Notes: a model not told the origin generated them from the sequence alone. 64,000 nucleotides of DNA from Streptomyces scabiei 87.22 (GCF_000091305.1 NC_013929.1:5828001-5892000); one strand, 5' to 3'. Shown: positions 33,968-42,588, counted from the first letter of the stretch. A program made the numbers and translations.

Positions 33968-34012
33968 CTGTGCCCCCGGCAGGATTCGAACCTGCGACAC
34001 CCGCTTTAGGAG
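33968..34012 (-). other. Right attachment site inside tRNA-Arg(CCT)
   Basis: 45 bases identical to 15741-15785. They span the tRNA from the anticodon loop to its 3' end plus three bases, which keeps the tRNA intact after integration, as is typical for tyrosine integrases. The sequence diverges immediately on both sides of the 45 bases. Confidence 0.9.
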
Positions 34013-34043
34013 AGCGGTGCTCTATCCCCTGAGCTACGAAGGC
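33971..34043 (-). tRNA. tRNA-Arg (anticodon CCT)
   Basis: 73 nt, read on the minus strand. The acceptor GCCTTCG pairs with CGGGGGC through two G-U pairs, and the D arm is TAGCTCAGGGGATAGAGC. The anticodon stem CCGCT/AGCGG holds loop CTCCTAA with anticodon CCT, and the T arm is GCAGGTTCGAATCCTGC. The 3'-CCA is not encoded. It reads AGG codons. It is the integration target of the element on its left. Confidence 0.92.
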
Positions 34044-34245
34044 AAGGTGCCCGGTCAGTGTAGCGGGTGGTGGGGTGGGGGGTGGGCGTTGGTGTCCGGG
34101 GTGGGACGGGGCGGATCTGGGTGGGGTGGGCAAACAAATCGGTTTTGCGGGGCGTGGGGCGGGCCTAGCATGCCTGCCGTTGCTTCGGATGCCGTTCGGT
34201 GGGTCGGACGGCGTGGTGGGGCTCGACCGATCCGGCTGAGGGGAT

Positions 34246-35535
34246 GTGGCGCCGTTGTCTGCGGTGATCGAGGCGCGCGGGCTGTCCAAGGTGTTCCGGA
34301 CGACCGTGCGGCGGCCCGGCCTCGCGGGGGCGCTCAGATCGCTCGTCAGTCCGCAGCGAGTGGACAAGGTCGCGGTGCGGGACGTCGAATTCAGTGTGGG
34401 CCGGGGGGAGTTGCTCGCCCTGCTCGGTCCCAACGGGGCCGGGAAGTCCACCACCATCAAGATGCTCACCGGCATTCTCACGCCCACCTCCGGTGAGGCG
34501 GTCGTCGCCGGGGTCGTCCCGCACCGGGACCGGGAGCGCAACGCCCACAACATCGGGGCCGTGTTCGGGCAGCGGACGCAGTTGTGGTGGGACCTGCCCG
34601 CGCGGGACTCGTTCGAGATCCTCCGGGACATCTACGGGGTCCCCGAGGCGCAGTTCCGGGACCGTATCGAGGAGTTCGACGGGCTGCTCGAACTCTCCGA
34701 GTTCTGGGACACCCGCGTCCGGCACCTGTCGCTCGGGCAGCGGGTCCGGTGCGATCTCGCCGCCTCCCTGCTCCACGACCCGCCCGTCGTCTTCCTCGAC
34801 GAGCCCACCATCGGCATGGACGTGGTGGTCAAGGAGCAGGTGCGGCGGTTTCTGCGGCACCAGGTCGAGCAGCGCGACCGTACCGTCCTGCTCACCACGC
34901 ACGACATGACCGAGGTCGAACGGCTCGCCGAGCGCGTCGTGCTCATCAACCACGGCCGGATCGTCCTCGACGGCTCGCTCCAGGAGATCCGGCGCCGCTT
35001 CGGCGGCACCTGGCAGGTCCGGGCCACCCTCGCCGACCCGGCAGACGTCGACATCGTCGCGGCGGTCCCGCCCGTCGGTGCCGTCGGAGCCGTCGGGGTC
35101 GTCGGGGCCGTGGAGCAGGGCGGAGCAGGAGCCGGCGCCCCCGTTCCGCTGCCTGGGTTCGCCGGGATCGGGGTGCTTCGCCGGGAAGGGCCGCGCGTCG
35201 TGTTCGGGCCGGTCGGGGAGGACCCGCCCGGCGTGCACGAGGCGCTGAAGGTGATCATCGGGCGGTTCCGGGTCGCTGACCTCGCACTGGAGGAGAACGA
35301 TCTGGAGGACGTCATGCGCGCCGCCTACCTCAGCGACCTGCCACCGGCCGGTCCGACGGCCGGCCCGACGGCCGAAGCGCCGTCCGGCACGCCGATCGAC
35401 GGATCGTCCGGCACGCCGACTGCGGACCAGGCCCCCGCCGCACCCACCCCACCCGCCACACCCACCCCACCCGCCGCACCCACCCCACCCGTCACATCCG
35501 CCTCGGCGTCGGCCTCCCCCTCCCAGGGCGGCTGA
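34246..35535 (+). CDS. ABC-2 exporter ATP-binding protein
   Basis: 429 residues. Walker A LLGPNGAGKSTTIKML, signature HLSLGQRVRCDLAASLL, Walker B VVFLDEPTIGMD and the H-loop LTTHDMTEVE are all present. The last ~80 residues are a Pro/Ala/Thr-rich tail with PTPPAAPTPP-like repeats, unusual for the family and probably disordered. The GTG start follows GAGGGGAT. Two permease genes follow at once, making a three-gene exporter of the PF06182-permease type. The substrate is unknown. Confidence 0.92.
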   Translation: MAPLSAVIEARGLSKVFRTTVRRPGLAGALRSLVSPQRVDKVAVRDVEFSVGRGELLALLGPNGAGKSTTIKMLTGILTPTSGEAVVAGVVPHRDRERNAHNIGAVFGQRTQLWWDLPARDSFEILRDIYGVPEAQFRDRIEEFDGLLELSEFWDTRVRHLSLGQRVRCDLAASLLHDPPVVFLDEPTIGMDVVVKEQVRRFLRHQVEQRDRTVLLTTHDMTEVERLAERVVLINHGRIVLDGSLQEIRRRFGGTWQVRATLADPADVDIVAAVPPVGAVGAVGVVGAVEQGGAGAGAPVPLPGFAGIGVLRREGPRVVFGPVGEDPPGVHEALKVIIGRFRVADLALEENDLEDVMRAAYLSDLPPAGPTAGPTAEAPSGTPIDGSSGTPTADQAPAAPTPPATPTPPAAPTPPVTSASASASPSQGG

Positions 35536-35538
35536 CCC

Positions 35539-36354
35539 ATGGCCGCCCCAGCCGCCCTCGCCCGTGCCCGCCGCGTCTCCTGGATCACCCCCCGCGGCGA
35601 GCTGCTCGCCCCGCCCCGGATGACCGCGACGGCCGTACGCCTCCTCGTCCAGGTCTGCCTGGTCGTCTATCTCTGGCGCGGGCTGTACGCGAACACCGAG
35701 TCCAGCGCCGGGCTCGACGAGACCCAGGCCGTCGGCTATGCCGTCCTCGCCGTGCTCGCGAGCCGTATTCGCGGACTCGACCGGCGGGCGGGCCGCGACA
35801 CGGTGATCCAGCACCTGCACTTCGGAACGATCGTCTACTGGTACCTGCGGCCGATGAGGCCCCAGCGCTACTACGCGCTGCGCGCCCTCGGCGACCAGCT
35901 GTACGGCTTCGGCTGGGTGCTCGCCGGATACGTGCTGTCCCTCGCCGTCGGAGTCGTCGCCCCGCCCGCCTCCGCCGTCGTGGCCGGGGTCTTCGCGGTG
36001 AGCCTGCTGCTCGGCCAACTGGTCCTGTACTACGTGATGATGCTGGTCGACCTGCTGTGCTTCTGGACCCTGCGCAACGAGGCGGCCCTGCTGATCCTCG
36101 TCTTCGCGCAGAACCTGCTCTCCGGCGTGTACGCCCCGCTGTGGTACTTCCCGGACTGGTTCATCACGCTCAGCGCGTTCCTGCCGTTCCAGGCGACCCT
36201 CGGCGTACCGCTGTCCATCTACGTCGGCCGGATCGCCGTCGGCGACGCCTTCGGGCAGCTGGCGGTGCAGGCCGTCTGGATCGTGCTGCTCGCGCTGCTC
36301 ACCCGCCGGCTCTGGGAACGGGCCGGCCGACGCGTCGTGGCCCAGGGAGGATGA
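35539..36354 (+). CDS. ABC-2 family transporter permease (first subunit)
   Basis: 271 residues with about six membrane helices (e.g. VLLVQVCLVVYLWRGLYANT-like N-terminal region, VLAGYVLSLAVGVVAPPASA, VLYYVMMLVDLLCFWTL) and the conserved periplasmic turn NLLSGVYAPLWYFPDWF. It starts 3 bp after the ATPase stop and ends within the start region of the second permease. The pair should form the membrane channel. Confidence 0.9.
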   Translation: MAAPAALARARRVSWITPRGELLAPPRMTATAVRLLVQVCLVVYLWRGLYANTESSAGLDETQAVGYAVLAVLASRIRGLDRRAGRDTVIQHLHFGTIVYWYLRPMRPQRYYALRALGDQLYGFGWVLAGYVLSLAVGVVAPPASAVVAGVFAVSLLLGQLVLYYVMMLVDLLCFWTLRNEAALLILVFAQNLLSGVYAPLWYFPDWFITLSAFLPFQATLGVPLSIYVGRIAVGDAFGQLAVQAVWIVLLALLTRRLWERAGRRVVAQGG

Positions 36355-36356
36355 CC

Positions 36357-37322
36357 ATGACGGTGAACCAGGCGAACCATGGGACCGCACACGACGGAAC
36401 CGCACACGACGGAGCGGCACACGACGGAGCGGCACACGACGGAACCGCACACGACGGAACCGCACGCCACGGGACCGCTCCCCACGAGGCCGTTCCCCCC
36501 AGGACCCCTCCCCACGGCCCCGCGCACGCGTGGCGTGTCGTCTGGCGGATCACCAGGCTCAACTTCAAGGCCCGGCTGGAGTACCGGGGCGAGTTCCTGA
36601 TGAACGTCGCCGTCGGTGCGATCTGGCAGGTCTCCATCGTCGTCTTCGCCTCGGTCCTGCTCACGCGGTTCCCCGGACTCGGCGGCTGGTCCAGCTCCGA
36701 CGTGCTGCTCATCGCCAGCATGCGCATGCTGGCCCACGGGCTGTACGTGCTCTTCCTCGGCCGCGTCCAGTACATGCAGGTCCTCGTCCAGGAAGGGATC
36801 GTCGACCCCTGCCTGATCCGCCCGATGCCGGTCTACCGGCAGGTCCAGCTCGCCTTCTTCCCGGTCAACGCCATCGGAGACCTGGTCGTCGCGGCCGGAC
36901 TGTTCGTCGCCGCGCTGCAGCGCAGTTCCCTGGACTGGACGGCGGGCCGGATCGCGTACGTACTGGCCGGGGTGGCCGGCGGCATGCTGGTCGAGGCCGC
37001 GCTCTTCACCGCCCTGGCCGCCGCCGCGCTGCACTTCCCGGCCACCGCGTACTGGAGCCAGTGGCTGGAGGAGCTGATGGGGACCTTCGGCAGCTACCCC
37101 CTCAGCATCCTCCCGAGGGCCGTGTCCGCCGCGTTCACCTTCGTCGTCCCGCTCGCCTTCATCGCGTACTTCCCGGCCGGGGTACTGACCGGGCACGGCG
37201 ACGCGATGGGCGTACCGGAGGTGCTGGCGGTCGCCTCCCCCTTCATCGGTCTCACCGCGTTCGTCCTGTCGCGGCTGCTGTGGAACTGGAGTCTGAGCAG
37301 ATACACGGGCGTCAACGGGTGA
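36357..37322 (+). CDS. ABC-2 family transporter permease (second subunit) with His/Asp repeat N-terminus
   Basis: 321 residues. The first ~55 are a hydrophilic extension of G-(T/A)-A-H-D pentapeptides. Six helices and the family motif GILVDPCLIRPMPVYRQVQL-like (here EGIVDPCLIRPMP) follow. The ATG at 36357 sits 6 bases after GGAGG; an in-frame ATG at 36351 overlaps the previous stop but is too close to that site. The extension is not typical of the family and could bind metal; this is speculation from its His/Asp content. Confidence 0.9.
   Translation: MTVNQANHGTAHDGTAHDGAAHDGAAHDGTAHDGTARHGTAPHEAVPPRTPPHGPAHAWRVVWRITRLNFKARLEYRGEFLMNVAVGAIWQVSIVVFASVLLTRFPGLGGWSSSDVLLIASMRMLAHGLYVLFLGRVQYMQVLVQEGIVDPCLIRPMPVYRQVQLAFFPVNAIGDLVVAAGLFVAALQRSSLDWTAGRIAYVLAGVAGGMLVEAALFTALAAAALHFPATAYWSQWLEELMGTFGSYPLSILPRAVSAAFTFVVPLAFIAYFPAGVLTGHGDAMGVPEVLAVASPFIGLTAFVLSRLLWNWSLSRYTGVNG
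36381..36470 (+). repeat. Six tandem 15-bp units encoding G(T/A)AHD
   Basis: Fifteen-base units of the GGAACCGCACACGAC type repeat in frame about six times, with variants (GGAGCGG..., last unit degenerate). They produce a His-Asp-rich stretch at the N-terminus of the second permease. Copy number is likely to vary between strains. Confidence 0.85.
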
Positions 37323-37373
37323 GGAGGAGGGGTGAATTGAGGTAGTTTTCCGCGAACTCAGGTGCGAGTCAGC

Positions 37374-38114
37374 TCACTTCAGTCGTGTCTCCAGTCCGTC
37401 CAGCACCCGGTCGAGCCCGTACCGGAACCCCTCCTCCCGGGCCTCGCGCGGGTCCGTGCCCCGCTGTTCGGCGTAGCCCTCGCGCAGCAGGGGGAAGTCC
37501 TGGGCGGCCTGCTCGGCGGCCGGCCACAGCCGTTCGACCATGCTCCGCTCGTCCTCGCCGCTGCGGGCGAGGACATTGAGCCAGGCGGCCTCGCTGGTGG
37601 CCGTGCCGATGACGTACGCGACGAGCGTCGACACCGCCCGGTCGGCCTCGTCGGCCGGGAACCCGGCGGTGGTGAGCAGCTTCAGCATGGCCTCGGAGCT
37701 GCGCATCCAGTTCGGGCCGAGATAGGACATGCCCAGCTCACCGAGGACCGAGGCCAGCCACGGGTGGCGCAGGATCGTGGCGCGCAGGCTGTGGGCGCAT
37801 CTGGCCGTGTCGGCGCGCCAGTTCGCCGGGACGGGGTCGACCTCGACCTCGATCTCGCCGTAGATCTCGTCGACGGCCAGCTCCAGCAGCTCGTCCTTGT
37901 TGGCCACATGGCGGTAGAGCGAGGTCGCGCCGGCGCCCAGCCGGCCGCCGAGCTTGCGCATGCTGAGCGCGTCGATCCCCTCCTCGTCGAGCAGCCGCAG
38001 CGCCTCGGCCACGATGTGCTCCCGGCTCAGCACGGGCTGCTCCCGTGCGGTCCGGGGCCGTGTCCACACGGACTGGAACCCCTCCTGCTTCCTGACCGGC
38101 TTCTCGGGTGCCAT
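37374..38114 (-). CDS. TetR/AcrR family transcriptional regulator
   Basis: 246 residues. An extended N-terminus precedes the HTH (LSREHIVAEALRLLDEEGID, ALSMRKLGGRLGAGATSLYR, HVANKDELLELAVDEI). A TetR-type C-terminal ligand domain follows (LRATILRHPWLASVLGELGM, EADRAVSTLVAYVIGTATSE). The ATG at 38114 has GAGAGG 8 nt upstream. It is convergent with the ABC exporter operon, which may be its target. The ligand is unknown. Confidence 0.9.
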   Translation of the reverse strand: MAPEKPVRKQEGFQSVWTRPRTAREQPVLSREHIVAEALRLLDEEGIDALSMRKLGGRLGAGATSLYRHVANKDELLELAVDEIYGEIEVEVDPVPANWRADTARCAHSLRATILRHPWLASVLGELGMSYLGPNWMRSSEAMLKLLTTAGFPADEADRAVSTLVAYVIGTATSEAAWLNVLARSGEDERSMVERLWPAAEQAAQDFPLLREGYAEQRGTDPREAREEGFRYGLDRVLDGLETRLK

Positions 38115-38254
38115 GGGGGAGCCTCTCCTCTGCTGCGTACGGCTGACGCGCATAGCGTACGGCCGACGCGGCTCGCGTACGGTGTTCGCGACAGCCGGCG
38201 CCCTCACGTGCGGACTCCGGCGTTCGGTGTTGGGCGTTGGGTAGGAGGCGTGGG

Positions 38255-40018
38255 TCAGACCTCGGGGACCCGGCGGAACATCCCCGCCACCGCCAGCTCG
38301 CCCTCGATCCGCCCCGCCGCGTCCCGCAGTGCGGGCAGGACCTCCTCCACGCACTCCGCCACCGAACGGCGGCTGCTGTGCATGGCGACGTTCACGGCGG
38401 CGACGACCCTCCCGCCTCCCTCTCGCACCGGCACGGCGACGGACCGCAGACCTTCCTCCAACTCCCCGTCGACGAGGGCGTATCCGGCATCCCGTACGCG
38501 CTCCAGGACGGTCCGCAGTTCCTGACTGTCGGTGACCGTGTGCGGGGTGAGGGCGGCGAGAGGGTCCGGCAGGGGGGCCTGCGGGAGCAGGTCGGCGAGC
38601 ATGACGCGGCCCAGGGAGGTCGCGTACGCCGGCAGCCGGGTGCCGAGGGTGATGTTGGCGCTCATGATGCGGCTCGTGGCGACCCGTGCCGTGTACTGCA
38701 CCTCGTCCCCGCCCTCGGTGAGGATCGCGAGCGACGTCGAGTCGTGGACGCGCGCGGAGAGTTCGGCCAGGTGCGGCGCGGCGATGCGGGGGAGGGGCAG
38801 CATCGACAGGGGCGGGTAACCCAGGCCCAGGACGCGGGGGGTGAGTTGGAAGAGGCGGTCGGACGACTCGACGTACCCCAGGTGTTCGAGGGTGATCAGC
38901 GCGCGCCGGGCCGTCGCACGGGCGAGCCCCGTGGTGCGGGCGACCTCGGTGAGGGTCAGCTCGGCGCGTCCCTCGCCGAACGAGGTGATCACGGTGAGCC
39001 CCCGGGCGAGCGACTCGATGAACTCCCGGCCCAGTTCCTGCTTGGAGGCGCCCGTCCAGGCGGCGAGACCGGAAGGGGCGGAGGGGGTGGAAGCGGCGGA
39101 AGCGGCGTTCGGGGCCGGGGCGAGGGGCCGGGGCGCGGTGGCCGGAGGCGGAGGCGGAGGCAGTGGCGAGGGCTTGCGCAACTCGCCCTGCTCACGCAGC
39201 AGTTCCTGCTCCATCGCCGCCACGGCCGCCCGTAGCCTCGGCAGCAGCGTCGACCGCAGGGACTCCGCCGTGTGCCGGCTGGTGTGGCTGACGACGTTCG
39301 CCACACACGCGATGCGTCCCGTACGGGGGTCCCGCACGGGTACGGACACCGCGACCAGCCCCGGTTCGATCAACTGGTCGTCCAGCGCCCACCCTTGGGC
39401 ACCCGCCCGTGCCGTACGGTCCTCGAAGTCGTCGTACGCCCCGCCGCGTGGAGGCACCGCCGGGAAGCCGTGGCCCTCCGGGTCGGCCGTGCGGCGGGTC
39501 CGCCACCGGGCCCAGTCGGCCGGCTCCCACTCGGTGGCGAACAGCGGGCCGGGGGCGGTGCGTTCGGCGGGGAGGAGGTCGCCGATGCGGAAGCTGAGGG
39601 ACATCGCGCGGCGGCGGGTCGCCTGGTGGATGAAGCGGACGCCGTCCCGGTCGCGGACCGCGAGGGAGACCGACTCGTCCAGTTCGTCGGCCAGGGCGTC
39701 GGCGTGGGAGTCGAGAAGGCGGGGGAGACGCAGCGCCGCCAGATAGGCGTTGCCCAGCTCCATCAGGCGGGGGGCGAGGACGGCGTCGCGGCCGTCCAGG
39801 CGTACGTAGCCCATGCGGGCCAGCGTCGCCGTGATCCGGTCGACCGTGGAGCGTGCGAGCCCGGTGGCCTTCTCCAGCGCGCTCGGACTCAGCGTCCCGT
39901 CCGCCTCGGTGAGCCGGCGCAGCACGGCGATGCCCCGCATCAGAGGTGCGACGGCATCGGCGGGCGCGGGGTTCGTGGCGGGGGTGGTGGCAGCCGCGCC
40001 GGGGACGTTCGGGAGCAT
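38255..40018 (-). CDS. Double-module IclR family transcriptional regulator
   Basis: 587 residues built of two complete IclR units in tandem. Module 1 (about 20-265) has the HTH LSPSALEKATGLARSTVDRI and the effector domain ending PVRDPRTGRIACVANVVSH. A Pro-rich linker follows, then module 2 (about 330-587) with LTLTEVARTTGLARATARRA and PVREGGGRVVAAVNVAMHSS. Fused IclR proteins of this size occur in Streptomyces, where relatives control aromatic acid (protocatechuate-type) catabolism. No such operon is adjacent, so the target is open. The ATG is at 40018. Confidence 0.88.
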   Translation of the reverse strand: MLPNVPGAAATTPATNPAPADAVAPLMRGIAVLRRLTEADGTLSPSALEKATGLARSTVDRITATLARMGYVRLDGRDAVLAPRLMELGNAYLAALRLPRLLDSHADALADELDESVSLAVRDRDGVRFIHQATRRRAMSLSFRIGDLLPAERTAPGPLFATEWEPADWARWRTRRTADPEGHGFPAVPPRGGAYDDFEDRTARAGAQGWALDDQLIEPGLVAVSVPVRDPRTGRIACVANVVSHTSRHTAESLRSTLLPRLRAAVAAMEQELLREQGELRKPSPLPPPPPPATAPRPLAPAPNAASAASTPSAPSGLAAWTGASKQELGREFIESLARGLTVITSFGEGRAELTLTEVARTTGLARATARRALITLEHLGYVESSDRLFQLTPRVLGLGYPPLSMLPLPRIAAPHLAELSARVHDSTSLAILTEGGDEVQYTARVATSRIMSANITLGTRLPAYATSLGRVMLADLLPQAPLPDPLAALTPHTVTDSQELRTVLERVRDAGYALVDGELEEGLRSVAVPVREGGGRVVAAVNVAMHSSRRSVAECVEEVLPALRDAAGRIEGELAVAGMFRRVPEV

Positions 40019-40113
40019 GCGCTCACGGTAATGCGCCCCGGCCGCGCCGCCACGCCGGGCGCCCAGTGGCTCGGGGGCGCGGGGAACCGCGCGAGAAGCC
40101 CCACCGGCGCCGC

Positions 40114-40290
40114 GCTCGACCCCGGACCCCGGACGACCACGCGCCGCGCCCGACCACGGACCCCGCTCGACCCCGGACCCCGGACGACCACGCGCCGCGC
40201 CCGACCACGGACCCCGCCCGACCCCGGACCCCGGACGACCACGCGCCGCGCCCGACCACGCACCCCGCCCGACCACGCACCCCGGACGTC
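40114..40290. repeat. 51-bp tandem repeat, about three copies
   Basis: A GC-rich 51-base unit starting near 40114 recurs with the same phase: the core GGACGACCAC occurs at 40131, 40182 and 40233. A partial fourth unit runs to ~40290. It lies in the space between the IclR start and the M6 protease stop. Confidence 0.8.
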
Positions 40291-40304
40291 CCGACCCCTC
40301 CCCG

Positions 40305-41663
40305 TCACCTCCGCCTGACCACCACCCGATGGCTCCCCCCGGCCTCCACCCCCACCACGGCGATCTCCACCTCCGCCCGTCTGTCCCTGAACGTCTCACC
40401 GGGGACCAGCGGCGCGTCGGACAGTTCCGCGTGGACGTTGGGGCTGCGGGTGCACCCCCCGCTGTCCCGGCGGGCGTCGTGCACCTTGATCGGCCCGTTC
40501 CCCGTGTCGACCGCCGCGTCGACCCGGTACACGAGCACCCCCGGCCGGCACACCGCCGCGTCGTTGCCGGCCTGGGTCCGCAGCTCGGCGACGTACGCCG
40601 CCCGGGAGCCGAGCGGGACGACGACCAGCTTCGCGCCGCCGGCGGTGGCGAGCGGGGTCAGCGTGTACTCGGCCGCGCCGACCGCCGCCGCGCAGCCGAC
40701 CTGCGTCTCGTCGAGCCACCCGAGCTTCCACTTGTGCCAGCCCAGCAGATCGTTGTCGACGCCCCAGTCCTCGCTCATGATGTCCCAGTGCCCGACGGCG
40801 CCCCCGCCCTCGTGGGTATAGAGGTCGGGCAGCCCGAACACATGGCCGTTCTCGTGGGGCAGCACCCGGTATCCGGTCTCCCCGTACGAACCCGAGCCGT
40901 CGTCCTGCCGGCTGTAGACGAACGACGCGTTGGCGACCGGCACGCCGTCCGCGATCGGTGCCTCCCGGTTGCCGGCGAAGGTCACCGACAGGACCGTGTC
41001 GAGGGCGGAGGGGCCGGCATTCGGGGTGACGAGCACGTTGATCAGGTCGTACGACCGGAAGTCCACGAGTGGATCGGCGGCCCGCACCATGTCCTGGACC
41101 AGGCGGCGGTAGCCGGGGTCGAAGGGGGCGCCGCGCTCTATGCCGTACGAGCGGAAGGACTTCGGCATCCGCAGCCACTCTGTGAGCGGTGCCTCGGGGC
41201 GGTAGTCGATACGGCCGTAACTGCTGGTCCTGAACCACTTCTGGGTCTGCGGGGCAAACTCCGCGAAGCGGTCCATCGCGTTGCCCTCGCCGGGCGCGTC
41301 GGAGAAGTCGATCATCAGGTTGAGCGCGCGGACCGTGCCGGTGGAGCGGGCGTAGCCGGGCGGGGTGGGGACGCCCTCGGACATCTGCGTGCCGAGCGGG
41401 CCGCGGATCATGCAGGGGTCGAGCGTCGAACCGCGCACCAGGGCGGCGGCCCCCGCGGCCCTCGTCGTCTCCTTCGCCACCAGCTGCCCGGTGCCGGCCG
41501 AGGTGGTGACCGCGAGCGTGAGGGCGGTGACTGAGGCGAGCGCGACGACCCGGCGCGGACGTATCCGGCGCGAACGGGTCCGGTGGGCTTGGTGGGCTTG
41601 GTGGGTCCGGTGGGGACGTGTCCGGCGCGCGGGTATCCCGTCTCTGCGGAACGGCTGCTGCAT
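40305..41663 (-). CDS. Secreted M6 family (immune-inhibitor-A-like) metalloprotease
   Basis: 452 residues. A basic N-terminus and hydrophobic segment (VVALASVTALTLAVTTSAG) give a signal peptide or anchor. The catalytic domain has VLPHENGHVFGLPDLYTH with zinc ligands His270 and His274 and Glu271, then DIMSEDWG. The C-terminal part is beta-rich. It is probably a secreted peptidase. The extreme N-terminus has HQAHQAHRT from a 9-bp repeat, so the true start may lie a little downstream. Confidence 0.87.
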   Translation of the reverse strand: MQQPFRRDGIPARRTRPHRTHQAHQAHRTRSRRIRPRRVVALASVTALTLAVTTSAGTGQLVAKETTRAAGAAALVRGSTLDPCMIRGPLGTQMSEGVPTPPGYARSTGTVRALNLMIDFSDAPGEGNAMDRFAEFAPQTQKWFRTSSYGRIDYRPEAPLTEWLRMPKSFRSYGIERGAPFDPGYRRLVQDMVRAADPLVDFRSYDLINVLVTPNAGPSALDTVLSVTFAGNREAPIADGVPVANASFVYSRQDDGSGSYGETGYRVLPHENGHVFGLPDLYTHEGGGAVGHWDIMSEDWGVDNDLLGWHKWKLGWLDETQVGCAAAVGAAEYTLTPLATAGGAKLVVVPLGSRAAYVAELRTQAGNDAAVCRPGVLVYRVDAAVDTGNGPIKVHDARRDSGGCTRSPNVHAELSDAPLVPGETFRDRRAEVEIAVVGVEAGGSHRVVVRRR

Positions 41664-41823
41664 CCACGCGCCCTTCGCTCCACGGCAGCCGTCCGTGACG
41701 AGGCTGTCCTCTTTCGATCACCCTCGGACGAGGGGTGCGCGGGCGCGCGCTGGAAGGTCCGAACGTGGGCAGAGCCCTCTCTGTGACTCAGGTCACAGGG
41801 GAAGTTTCGGCGAGGGGAAATAA

Positions 41824-41882
41824 CCGGGGATCGTCTCCCCGTTTAGCCTTGTGTCCGAACGAAACGGGGACTCCATCCCCGG
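41824..41882. promoter_or_regulatory. Long imperfect palindrome upstream of the TetR/MFS pair
   Basis: Arms 41824-41844 and 41862-41882 match at 18 of 21 positions, separated by 17 bases, and end 52 bp before the TetR GTG. The size and position suit an operator pair for the TetR protein (autoregulation). The arms could also form a leader hairpin. Confidence 0.55.
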
Positions 41883-41934
41883 ATAGCCACCGGGCGCCCC
41901 CCACACCACCGGATCAGCAGCAGAGGAGTACGCC

Positions 41935-42588
41935 GTGGAGACCGCCACCGCCGTAGGTCGCAGGGTGTCCCGCCCCCGGGCCGACGCCCTGCGCAACCGG
42001 GAGCGGATCGTCGGCGCCGCCCGGGAGATGTTCGTGGAGTTCGGCCCCGACGTGCCGCTCGACGAGATCGCCCGCCGGGCCGGCGTCGGCAACGCCACGC
42101 TGTACCGCAACTTCCCGGACCGCGACGCGCTGGTCCGTGAGGTCGTCTGCTCCGTCATGGACCGTACGGCCCTGGCGGCCGAGGCCGCGCTCACCGAGAC
42201 CGGTGACGCGTTCGAGGCGCTCTCGCGCTTCGTGCACATCTCGGCCGACGAACGGATCAGCGCGCTCTGCCCGATGATCCAGAACGCGTTCGACCGGCAC
42301 CACCCCGACCTGGAGGCGGCGCGCGAGCGGCTGGAGGAGCAGGTCGAAGGGATCATGAAGCGGGCCCGGGACGCCGGGCAGCTCCGTCCTGACGTGGGCG
42401 TCGGCGACCTGATGATCGCTGTCAGCCAGCTCAGCAGGCCCCCGGCCGGCACCCAGTGCGCGGGCGTCGACCGGTTCCTCCACCGGCATCTGCAACTGTT
42501 GCTGGACGGTCTGCGCGCCCCGGCCCCCTCCGAACTGCCCGGTGCCCCGGTCACCGTGGAGGACCTACGGAGGCCCTGCCCGTCCTGA
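41935..42588 (+). CDS. TetR/AcrR family regulator adjacent to a DHA2 efflux pump
   Basis: 217 residues. HTH: ADALRNRERIVGAAREMFVE, VPLDEIARRAGVGNATLYRN, FPDRDALVREVV. The C-terminal domain is of the SbtR type (ISALCPMIQNAFDRHHPDLE). The GTG start at 41935 follows GAGGAG. The MFS gene begins ~150 bp downstream on the same strand, so it probably represses its own gene and the pump. Confidence 0.92.
   Translation: METATAVGRRVSRPRADALRNRERIVGAAREMFVEFGPDVPLDEIARRAGVGNATLYRNFPDRDALVREVVCSVMDRTALAAEAALTETGDAFEALSRFVHISADERISALCPMIQNAFDRHHPDLEAARERLEEQVEGIMKRARDAGQLRPDVGVGDLMIAVSQLSRPPAGTQCAGVDRFLHRHLQLLLDGLRAPAPSELPGAPVTVEDLRRPCPS

Noticed and set aside
34165..36465. A 766-codon minus-strand frame opposite the ABC exporter genes
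   Set aside because: A low-complexity Gly/Arg/Asp/Glu translation, while the plus strand encodes all ABC motifs and membrane helices.
40114..40290. Possible CRISPR array
   Set aside because: The 51-bp units are directly adjacent copies with no unique spacers and no cas genes nearby.
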